Origin: Candidatus Faecousia faecavium | GTDB lineage: Bacteria > Bacillota > Clostridia > Oscillospirales > Oscillospiraceae | Assembly (NCBI GenBank): GCA_018712645.1 | Contig: DVGO01000066.1 | Coordinates: 1-40,908, forward strand | Direction of reading: 5' to 3' | Length of the DNA stretch: 40,908 bases | Shown: positions 1 through 5,474 of the stretch, piece after piece | Numbering within the stretch: the stretch's first letter is position 1 | Layout of the letters: each line of letters starts with the position of its first letter | Position numbers and translations under genes: made by a program | Notes under the pieces: generated by a model | The model's database searches: none | What the model was told of the DNA's origin: nothing | What the model saw: only the letters and a program-made list of their open reading frames with translations

Positions 1-140
1 AATATATGACTGTCTGCATCGTAAAATTCTGTCGCCGCCTGTAATAAGCCGTTGATCAGTGTGTCAGGATCTTCGTTGCCACGCTGGGCTTCTTCCAGCA
101 GTTTCAGCGCTCTCAAAAAATGACGGGCATAGCTATCCAT
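1..140 (-). CDS. Putative GAF-type signalling protein, N-terminal fragment
   Basis: This is an open frame on the minus strand that starts at an ATG (138-140) and runs off the left edge after about 46 residues. An in-frame TAG lies 24 nt upstream of the ATG, so the start is plausible, although no strong Shine-Dalgarno sequence precedes it. The visible protein begins MDSYARHFLRALKLLEEAQ and ends near LLQAATEFYDADSHI. The pattern of a leucine-rich helix followed by FYDAD resembles the start of GAF domains attached to GGDEF/EAL signalling proteins in Clostridia. That assignment is an inference from a short fragment; the catalytic part lies outside the window. The gene is divergent from the parA remnant. 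Confidence 0.45.
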   Translation of the reverse strand, partial: MDSYARHFLRALKLLEEAQRGNEDPDTLINGLLQAATEFYDADSHI

Positions 141-184
141 CTTGCCAACGGGCAGCTAAATCTATCAAAAAGGAGGACATAAAA

Positions 185-720
185 ATGCTGGAACAGAGAA
201 GCCGCTCAAAGGATGGCCTTGTCATCGCATTGGCCAATGAGAAAGGCGGAACAGGCAAAAACCACCACAACGGTGAATCTGGGCATCGGGCTGGCCCGCC
301 TGGGACAAAAGGTTCTGCTCATTGACGCAGACCCCCAGGGCGACCTCATCACTTGCCTGGTCTAGCAGGATCAGGACAGCTTGCAGACCAGCCTCGCACC
401 ATCATGGAGAAGGTGATCCGCGACGAGCCGTTTTCTGTGGATGAGGGCATCCTGCACCACAAAGAGGGTGTTGACCTCATGCCAGCCAACATTGAGCTGC
501 GGGCTATGGAAATGAGCTTGGTAAACGCCATGAGCCGGGAGTTCACGCTGCGAACCTATGTCAATGAAGTCAAGAAGAACTATGACACGGTTCTGATCGA
601 CTGTATGCCGTCCCTCGGTATGATTACAATCCAGCAGCCGGTATCATCGTTCACCAGAATCAGGTTCCAGTCTCCACTGACATCCGTCTTCTTGCCCAGA
701 AACGGCAGAACATCCGTCTA
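185..720 (+). pseudogene. parA-like ATPase pseudogene
   Basis: This is a decayed ParA/Soj-family ATPase. A good Shine-Dalgarno (AAAGGAGG, about 169-176) precedes ATG 185. The deviant Walker A motif ANEKGGTGK is intact, but one extra A in the run near 260-264 shifts the frame. The continuation (a TTTVNLGIGLARLGQ-type helix and the LLIDADPQGD Walker A' strand) is readable only in the next frame. That frame meets a TAG at 363-365 where the family has Trp. A one-base loss near 399 then opens a third frame carrying IMEKVIRDEP, a GVDLMPANIEL strand and the VLIDCMPSLGMITI Walker B region. After about 635 the family similarity ends, so the C-terminal third is missing or replaced. ParA drives plasmid or ICE partitioning, so this is probably a remnant of a lost mobile element. 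Confidence 0.85.
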
Positions 721-1398
721 GGAAATACCCAGAGGATTGACCAGCAAAAACCAGACCGCCAGGATGACCAGTACCCAGCCATTCCGGGATGCTTTCTCCG
801 ACTTTGGATCTTTCTGACATGGCGCTGGGCAAGTGTAACTTCTTCCTCCTCTGATGGGGTCCGGAATTGAGCAACCTCCTCCATGTCTGCTTTTCCTTTG
901 TGTAGTCCTCCGTATTTTTAATTTGAGGTGAATACAAGGACAGCAGTCAGGTCCGTTTTATTACGGTTTCCCTGCGTCGACCTTGGCAGCGATGCGCAAG
1001 ACACCAATAAAGAGCAAAACCGATTTCTCTTGTGCTATGCACGAGGAGAAAAATTTGAATATAGTATGCAGTAAAAATGCAGTATTTAGAAAAAATCAGC
1101 CAAACAGCAAAGATATGGCCAGCCATTTGTCGCGGATCCAGTTCATTCCACCAGACATTCTCGTTACACAAGCAGCTTCTGAGAGGGGACTGCATACAAT
1201 TTGGTTTTCTGTCCAACATGCGGAAGGTGTCTGCGGATTCCCATTGGTTGACTGCTGCAGCGGTTAAAATGCAAAGGCGATTTTCTGGCTGCTGTCTCCA
1301 AACAGTAAGTTCTGCAAGTTTATATAGTACCTATTGGCCCATTTCCCATACTTTTGTTATCTGCGCAAATGCGTACACGTAACATGGAAAAGAACGAC
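721..1398. other. Gene-free relic stretch
   Basis: No gene with a credible start, ribosome binding site and recognisable product was found here on either strand. Reading frames in 720-940 are short and change frame, as expected for decayed coding sequence next to the broken parA. On the minus strand near 723-790 a hydrophobic run (WVLVILAVWFLLVNPLGIS) ends at a TAG, which may be a membrane-segment relic or chance. The first copy of a diverged direct repeat lies at 970-1034. The rest is A+T-rich sequence leading to the promoter at 1399. Confidence 0.5.
970..1034 (+). repeat. Diverged direct repeat, copy 1
   Basis: A segment of about 65 bp aligns without gaps to 2901-2965, with roughly 16 mismatches counted by eye (about 75% identity). 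The best conserved core is GCGATGCGCAAG followed by CACC, ATAA and GAGCAAA at identical spacing. Both copies begin with CCCTGC. They lie in the same orientation about 1.9 kb apart and bracket the DUF4190-like and Lgt-like genes. The nature of the repeat is unknown: it may be a shared tail of a mobile element or a duplicated non-coding element. Confidence 0.6.
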
Positions 1399-1427
1399 TT
1401 GACGCAGATGACAGAATATGTTAAAAT
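1399..1427 (+). promoter_or_regulatory. Sigma-A promoter of DUF4190-like gene
   Basis: TTGACG (1399-1404), a 17-nt spacer and TAAAAT (1422-1427) form a near-consensus vegetative promoter about 65 nt ahead of the ORF at 1494. The predicted start of transcription (about 1434) falls at the first base of a perfect inverted repeat. Confidence 0.75.
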
Positions 1428-1432
1428 TATTT

Positions 1433-1458
1433 TAATTTCGGGAAATTATCCGAAATTA
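1433..1458 (+). promoter_or_regulatory. Perfect inverted repeat at transcript 5' end
   Basis: TAATTTCGG (1433-1441) and CCGAAATTA (1450-1458) are perfect 9-bp inverted repeats separated by 8 nt. They begin about 6 nt after the -10 box. The repeat could be an operator for a dimeric repressor or a 5'-terminal stem-loop that stabilises the mRNA. The ribosome binding site lies further downstream (1481-1487) and is not part of the stem. Confidence 0.65.
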
Positions 1459-1493
1459 ACAATTTTTCCATATACGAGTAGGAGGAAATAGTT

Positions 1494-1793
1494 ATGAATG
1501 AGCAGAATGTTCCCGGCAAAGGTGCTGCTATTGCCAGCTTGGTGTTGGGTATTGTATCCATCGTATTCTGGTTCTTTGGTGTCACCTCGCTTCTTTCCCT
1601 GATTTTAGGTGTCGTAGGTCTGATCTTGGCCAACAGTGCCAAGAAAGCCGGATATAACGATGGCCTGCGTACCGCTGGATTTGTACTGAGTCTTCTGGGT
1701 ACCATTTTTGGTGCTCTGATCTTCGTCAGTTGCATCGCCTGCGCTGGTGTGTTGGGTGCTGCTGGCAGCCTGGGCGCCCTGAGCGGTTACTAA
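1494..1793 (+). CDS. DUF4190-like small membrane protein
   Basis: This is a 99-residue protein with a strong Shine-Dalgarno (AGGAGGAAA) about 6 nt before the ATG. It begins with a short polar segment (NEQNVPGKGAA), then two glycine-rich hydrophobic helices (residues about 11-48) joined without a large loop. A polar stretch (ANSAKKAGYNDGLRTAG) follows, then a third long hydrophobic segment (about 62-92). This layout, including the repeated SLVLGIVSIV and GFVLSLLGTI type helices, is typical of DUF4190 domains, which are common in Firmicutes and Actinobacteria and have no established function. It has its own promoter and possible operator at 1399-1458. The following Lgt-like gene starts 16 nt downstream and may be cotranscribed. 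Confidence 0.8.
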   Translation: MNEQNVPGKGAAIASLVLGIVSIVFWFFGVTSLLSLILGVVGLILANSAKKAGYNDGLRTAGFVLSLLGTIFGALIFVSCIACAGVLGAAGSLGALSGY

Positions 1794-1809
1794 TCTTCAT
1801 ATTTTCTTA

Positions 1810-2619
1810 GTGTCTTTTATGCTGCCCTATGTTCATCTGATTAACCGCGACGTACCCGTTTATGGCCTTCTAATGGCTCTAGGCGGTTTACTGGGGTGGC
1901 TACTCTGTCAGCATCGAGCGCAGCGGTTTGCCCCTCAGCTTCCTCGCGAGTCAGTTACACGCTTCTATCTACTTTTCTTGGCAGGCGCACTAATAGGTGC
2001 AAAAGTATATTCTCTGATCTTGGTCTGGCCCAGCCTGATGGAAAATCGCACCCTGCTGTGGACAAATCCTCCGCTGTTTTTACAGATGTATATATATGGC
2101 GGTATGGTCTTCTACGGAGGACTTATTGGTGGGATTTTGTGTGCGGCAGGGCTGCTTCTATCTGGCAGAATTCGCTTTCCCCAACTGGAGGTCGTATATC
2201 TGCCGGTGATTCCCTTAGTACATGGAATCGGTCGCATCGGTTGCTTCTGTGCCGGTTGTTGCTATGGTATTCCTACTGATGGTTTTTGGGGCGTGGCATA
2301 CCCGCTCGGCTCACCAGCTCCTGCGGGAATCCCTTTGGTGCCCATCCAGCTGTTCGAATCTGCCGGTGATTTTCTTCTGTTTGTTCTCCTTTGTCTGTCG
2401 GTTTATCGGCGGCCAGGAAGCAGGTTGGCCGTTTATTTGCTGGGTTATGGCTGTCTACGCTATGCTACGGAATGTTTTCGCGGTGATGCAGCCCGCGGGC
2501 TGCTGGGTCCCCTGTCAGTGGCGCAGTGGATCAGTATTCTCTGCATTGTAAGCGGAGTCACCATTGTGGTAACGCTTTGTCTGCAAGCCTTGAAGAAGCG
2601 GCGTTTCCAGATGGGATAG
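1810..2619 (+). CDS. Lgt-like prolipoprotein diacylglyceryl transferase
   Basis: This is a polytopic membrane protein of 269 residues from GTG 1810, or 266 from ATG 1819. Neither start has a clear Shine-Dalgarno, so coupling to the gene 16 nt upstream is possible. It shows the Lgt pattern: an N-terminal periplasm-facing segment with VPVYGLLMALGGLLG, a YGGMVFYGGLIGG core segment (about residues 95-107), and a GRIGCFCAGCCYG motif where canonical Lgt has GRIGNFINGE. The C-terminal part contains RYATECFRGD, corresponding to the RFxxEFxR region. Lgt transfers diacylglycerol from phosphatidylglycerol to the lipobox cysteine. The cysteine-rich motif marks a Clostridia/Bacteroidetes-type subfamily, so true Lgt activity is likely but not certain. 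It may be a second, accessory copy. Confidence 0.8.
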   Translation: MSFMLPYVHLINRDVPVYGLLMALGGLLGWLLCQHRAQRFAPQLPRESVTRFYLLFLAGALIGAKVYSLILVWPSLMENRTLLWTNPPLFLQMYIYGGMVFYGGLIGGILCAAGLLLSGRIRFPQLEVVYLPVIPLVHGIGRIGCFCAGCCYGIPTDGFWGVAYPLGSPAPAGIPLVPIQLFESAGDFLLFVLLCLSVYRRPGSRLAVYLLGYGCLRYATECFRGDAARGLLGPLSVAQWISILCIVSGVTIVVTLCLQALKKRRFQMG

Positions 2620-2648
2620 CTGGTGGAACGTTCCTGGCAGACGGTTCC

Positions 2649-2861
2649 TTATTTGTGTTTGGCTTTGGATGGTAAGCTGAAGCTTTTTTCATTTCGGGTA
2701 ATCAGACAAAGCACTTTCTTGTGTTCCTTGCAGGCATTTGTGTCGTATTCAGTCGGCTCAATGTGCATACCAAAATTCTTCCAGAAGTCTCATACGGTAT
2801 CCTTCTCATAGATCAGCTCTTGGAGGATGATTTCTTCCGCCCAATCTTGGATGTTGTTCAT
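2649..2861 (-). pseudogene. Relic coding fragment with in-frame stop
   Basis: Read on the minus strand from the ATG at 2861, a frame of about 70 codons (MNNIQDWAEEIILQELIYE...) has normal coding composition and ends in TAA (2649-2651). It is interrupted once by a TGA after residues KDTV. The codon would be CGA (Arg) after a single C-to-T change, and the frame then continues (DFWKNFGMHIEPTEY..., ending SLPSKAKHK). The frame also stays open for about ten codons upstream of the ATG, so the original protein may have been longer. The family is not recognised. The charged, soluble character and the position next to the decayed parA fit an accessory gene of a former mobile element. Confidence 0.55.
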
Positions 2862-2900
2862 GGCTCCGATCCACGCACTATGCAAGGAATATAGTAGTTA

Positions 2901-2965
2901 CCCTGCACCGCCCTGTGCGGCGATGCGCAAGGCACCCATAAGGAGCAAATCTGTTTTTGTGTGTA
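2901..2965 (+). repeat. Diverged direct repeat, copy 2
   Basis: This is the second copy of the ~65 bp element at 970-1034, aligned without gaps. Its core reads GCGATGCGCAAG, CACC, ATAA, GAGCAAA at the same spacing. It lies just beyond the relic fragment at 2649-2861. Confidence 0.6.
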
Positions 2966-3299
2966 CTCTACACACGGGTAAATCCAGCACAAGAAGCAGC
3001 AAGAAACCGCAGTAATCGGTAAATATCCTAGTATAATCGAACAATTACCAGATATTTTGCCAACCCTGCATCTGGCTCTTGAAGTTCAGCAAGCGCTAAA
3101 CTCTATCAAACTGTATCGAAAAGCCCGGAAAATCAATGGTTTTCTGGGATTTTCACATCTGACTAATTTGATACGTTGTGGCTAAAAAACAGGACAACTG
3201 AAACACGATTTTCAGCCTCCAGAATGGTAATTTTCATACGTTTTCACGCTTCATTTTTTAATTGACCTATCTGATTTTGACTCGATCTGAACAAAAGAC

Positions 3300-3337
3300 G
3301 AAATCCGCCCATGCAGAGCCACTGCTTGGGCGGTTTC
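3300..3337. terminator. Bidirectional hairpin, possible terminator
   Basis: The left arm starts GAAATCCGCCCA and the right arm ends TGGGCGGTTTC, pairing over 11 bp with one bulge. An inner GCAG/CTGC stem extends the hairpin. On the plus strand it is followed by TGTCCTTT and on the minus strand by GTCTTTTG, so the U-tracts are poor and termination would be moderate. It insulates the promoter at 3371 from upstream transcription. Confidence 0.5.
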
Positions 3338-3370
3338 TGTCCTTTAGGGATAGAATTATTCACAAGTTTG

Positions 3371-3379
3371 TGGTATAAT
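3371..3379 (+). promoter_or_regulatory. Extended -10 promoter
   Basis: TGGTATAAT is a perfect extended -10 element (TGnTATAAT). No good -35 hexamer sits 17 nt upstream (TAGAAT), which is typical of extended -10 promoters. It lies about 54 nt before the ATG at 3433. Confidence 0.65.
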
Positions 3380-3432
3380 TTGTCCAAATGAAGTGATAGA
3401 CACACCAAAATTCTGCAAAGGAGTGTGGGTCT

Positions 3433-3598
3433 ATGAAAAAGCAGCTGCAAGGATTATCCCTGATTTTGCTTGCCATTTTGTTCATGCCGGGATATGGCAA
3501 TGCACTTTTTTGACTTGCGCTTTCAATGGTCTTTGATTTTTTCGCTCATTGGCATCGCTGGTGTTGTGATGACCTTCCTACCCGATAAGAAGAAATAA
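3433..3598 (+). pseudogene. Small two-helix membrane protein, frameshifted
   Basis: ATG 3433 has a good Shine-Dalgarno (AAAGGAG, 3417-3423) and its own promoter. It encodes MKKQLQGLSLILLAILFMPG, a membrane helix, before a TGA at 3511-3513. In the next frame the sequence continues seamlessly as FFDLRFQWSLIFSLIG and a second hydrophobic helix ending TFLPDKKK, stopping at 3596-3598. Joined by a one-base shift near 3495-3510, the two halves make a roughly 54-residue two-helix protein with a lysine tail, a common Clostridia type of unknown function. A sequencing error, a true mutation or programmed frameshifting cannot be separated here. A separate 34-residue protein from ATG 3494 is also possible. 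Confidence 0.6.
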
Positions 3599-3619
3599 CT
3601 ACAGTTTCGGAGGATGCGC

Positions 3620-4042
3620 ATGAAGAAGAAAAGCCTTATCCTTATCATTGTATTGTGCGTGATTTTGGCGTTATCTCTTTTGTTCGCTCTGACCAGGCGG
3701 GAAAAAGCCGAGATAGACTACGGAACTTCCGAATTATACAGCCACGCCGAAATGGACAGCGCAATCAAAGAAATCCAGAAAACCTTCAGCACATTCGATG
3801 GCTGTAAGCTTTATTCCTTACGTTATACCTCTGATGAACTGTGCCAAAGTCAATTAGAATATTGCAATACCCTTGCACCAGAAGGCACTACATACGATGC
3901 GTGCATTGTTTTTGATTCCCGCTTCCGCTCTCCCATTGCAGGCGGAGGAGCATGGAATCCCAATGAAATATATACCTGGACTTGGTACTTGGCCCGAACA
4001 AAGAACGGGGATTGGGAGCTTTTAACCTATGGATACGCGTAA
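3620..4042 (+). CDS. Membrane-anchored protein of unknown function
   Basis: This encodes a 140-residue protein. ATG 3620 is preferred over ATG 3614 because the Shine-Dalgarno (CGGAGG, 3608-3613) touches 3614 but lies 6 nt from 3620. An N-terminal hydrophobic segment (residues about 4-23, SLILIIVLCVILALSLLFAL) followed by RREK suggests a signal anchor without a lipobox, leaving an extracytoplasmic domain of about 110 residues. That domain has a helix (EMDSAIKEIQKTF), the segment CKLYSLRYTSDE, and a C-terminal beta-rich part ending TWTWYLARTKNGDWELLTYG. I recall similar proteins in Clostridia but no named family. It begins 21 nt after the frameshifted small membrane gene and is probably cotranscribed with it. 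Confidence 0.65.
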   Translation: MKKKSLILIIVLCVILALSLLFALTRREKAEIDYGTSELYSHAEMDSAIKEIQKTFSTFDGCKLYSLRYTSDELCQSQLEYCNTLAPEGTTYDACIVFDSRFRSPIAGGGAWNPNEIYTWTWYLARTKNGDWELLTYGYA

Positions 4043-4101
4043 ATCCCAGTTTTTTCAGGAGACATGAATATATTTTTTAGATACTCCGAGGTGATGGATT
4101 T

Positions 4102-4449
4102 ATGAGAAAAAGAGCAACCGGAATTGCTGCCCTGGCAGCGATTGTGGCAGCGTATGTTGTGTTTCGATACCCACTGTTTCCCCTGCATGGCATGAAGGAG
4201 TTTCCTCTGTATCTGTGCATTCTGGGAGCGATCCTGATTGCCTTTTCCGGAATAGTGAAAGGAAACCGGATTTTGCCCATTGCAGCTGCCCTTGGTTACA
4301 TTCTCGGTTTTCCCGCTGGAAAGCTGTTTGAAAGAAGCTATGGCGAGGGTCTGAACAGCATGTGGATCATCTGGCTGATCTGTTTTGCAACAGCAGTTCT
4401 GCTGGGAATTATCGTCAACTGTCTTGTGGGAAGAAAACCAACGCACTGA
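4102..4449 (+). CDS. Four-helix membrane protein, unknown function
   Basis: This is a 115-residue integral membrane protein. The likely start is ATG 4102, with CCGAGGTGA as a modest Shine-Dalgarno about 8 nt upstream. Four hydrophobic stretches can be seen (residues about 5-22, 33-50, 56-72 and 88-110), with a positive N-terminus (RKR) and a VGRKPTH tail. No motif or family was recognised. It starts 59 nt after the previous gene and ends 10 nt before the lipoprotein gene, which suggests one transcript for the three small envelope genes. Confidence 0.65.
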   Translation: MRKRATGIAALAAIVAAYVVFRYPLFPLHGMKEFPLYLCILGAILIAFSGIVKGNRILPIAAALGYILGFPAGKLFERSYGEGLNSMWIIWLICFATAVLLGIIVNCLVGRKPTH

Positions 4450-4459
4450 GGTATTTTCC

Positions 4460-5389
4460 ATGAAAAAACAATTTGCTTTCGTTCTTGCCATGGTGCTGTG
4501 CCTGATTCTGGGCGGCTGCAGTCAGGAAGAATCCCTTTCTTTTCCCTTTGAAGATACTGATGCAGAGCGTATAGAGATGTTCCACTTCATCGCACCTACT
4601 GAGGCTGAGAAAAAAGTACTGACAGAGCAGGATGACATTCAGGATTTGTATCAATTTCTCAGTGGTCTTACCTTGCGGGATAAGAAAACGGAACCCGTGG
4701 CCGGTGGCTCCGTGACCAGTTTCCGGTTTCATCTGTCTGACGGCACCACCTATGAAGTGATCTATTCCTCGATTGCTGTAAAGTCCGGAAGGATCTGGGC
4801 TACCGGTATGGGTCAGGACTACTTCACATCCGCCGATGTGGGAGGAATTTATAATGCTTACCATTATGAAGCGGAAGATGCAGAAGAGGAAGAATTGCCC
4901 ATACTTATGACTGAAAGTAACCCCGATTCGTCCGAATGGGACAAAATTCCTATGGTAATGGTAGATGGCAAACTCTACTATGATACCGGTGAGGAAAGCA
5001 ACATGGATGCCCGCTGCGGTGTCATGGATGGGGAAATCACTTCCTCTGTGGATGGCTCTGAAATTCCATCTGAGGATAATCAATCCAACTTTGGTACCGG
5101 TTTTGGTTATCAGTATGGAGACAATGATACCTTAGAGATCTGCATGAATGGAAAATGGATTATTTTTGCCCAAAGAGACGGAACTGGGAATCAGATTCGT
5201 TTTGGGGATCGAATGGTGGATGCAGACAGCCTTTCCAAAGAAACCCTTGCTTGGCTGGAATGGTATAACAGCTTGGCAGAAGAAGAACGCATGGCGATCA
5301 GCATGATTCCTCCAGACTTATATAGTCAGCTGGAATTCCCGGGCACAGAAGATGCCGAGGCCCCATCGGAAACTGAACAGGGAAAATAG
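4460..5389 (+). CDS. Lipoprotein of unknown function
   Basis: This is a 309-residue predicted lipoprotein. ATG 4460 is chosen because it opens a classic signal peptide (MKKQFAFVLAMVLCLILGGC) with a lipobox ending at Cys20. An in-frame upstream extension overlaps the preceding gene and would hide the signal. The mature part is acidic. A first domain (about 30-140) includes the motif SFRFHLSDGTTYEVIYSS. A second (about 165-255) contains PMVMVDGKLYYDTGEES and a C-terminal NGKWIIF strand, a beta module I have seen in several Clostridia envelope proteins without assigned function. The Shine-Dalgarno is weak (GAGG, 4448-4451). The gene ends the small envelope cluster and is followed by a strong terminator. 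Confidence 0.75.
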   Translation: MKKQFAFVLAMVLCLILGGCSQEESLSFPFEDTDAERIEMFHFIAPTEAEKKVLTEQDDIQDLYQFLSGLTLRDKKTEPVAGGSVTSFRFHLSDGTTYEVIYSSIAVKSGRIWATGMGQDYFTSADVGGIYNAYHYEAEDAEEEELPILMTESNPDSSEWDKIPMVMVDGKLYYDTGEESNMDARCGVMDGEITSSVDGSEIPSEDNQSNFGTGFGYQYGDNDTLEICMNGKWIIFAQRDGTGNQIRFGDRMVDADSLSKETLAWLEWYNSLAEEERMAISMIPPDLYSQLEFPGTEDAEAPSETEQGK

Positions 5390-5416
5390 ATTTCACAATA
5401 CAATATTGCAAAGATT

Positions 5417-5457
5417 GACCGTTGATTTCACCTTGTGTGACCATCAGCGGTCTTTTT
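5417..5457 (+). terminator. Intrinsic terminator
   Basis: GACCGTTGAT (5417-5426) pairs with ATCAGCGGTC (5443-5452) over 10 bp with one G-U pair, enclosing a further small TCAC/GTGA stem. TTTTT (5453-5457) follows. It ends the lipoprotein transcript just before the convergent kinase gene. Confidence 0.85.
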
Positions 5458-5474
5458 CCGTCTATTTTGGGCTG

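Larger units (their letters stand above)
2862..3432. other. Gene-poor stretch with repeat and hairpins
   Basis: No intact gene was found. The stretch holds the second diverged repeat copy (2901-2965). It also has a short plus-strand open stretch around 3020-3183 with coding-like composition but no start or ribosome site. A hairpin at 3124-3148 (CCCGGAAAA/TTTTCTGGG) is followed by ATTTTC and may be a weak terminator. A second hairpin lies at 3300-3337, and the promoter at 3371 serves the next gene. Confidence 0.5.

Noticed and set aside
1384..1491. A 35-codon frame starting ATG 1384 ahead of the DUF4190-like gene
   Set aside because: It starts upstream of the predicted promoter and runs through the inverted repeat and ribosome site. 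It has no Shine-Dalgarno of its own.
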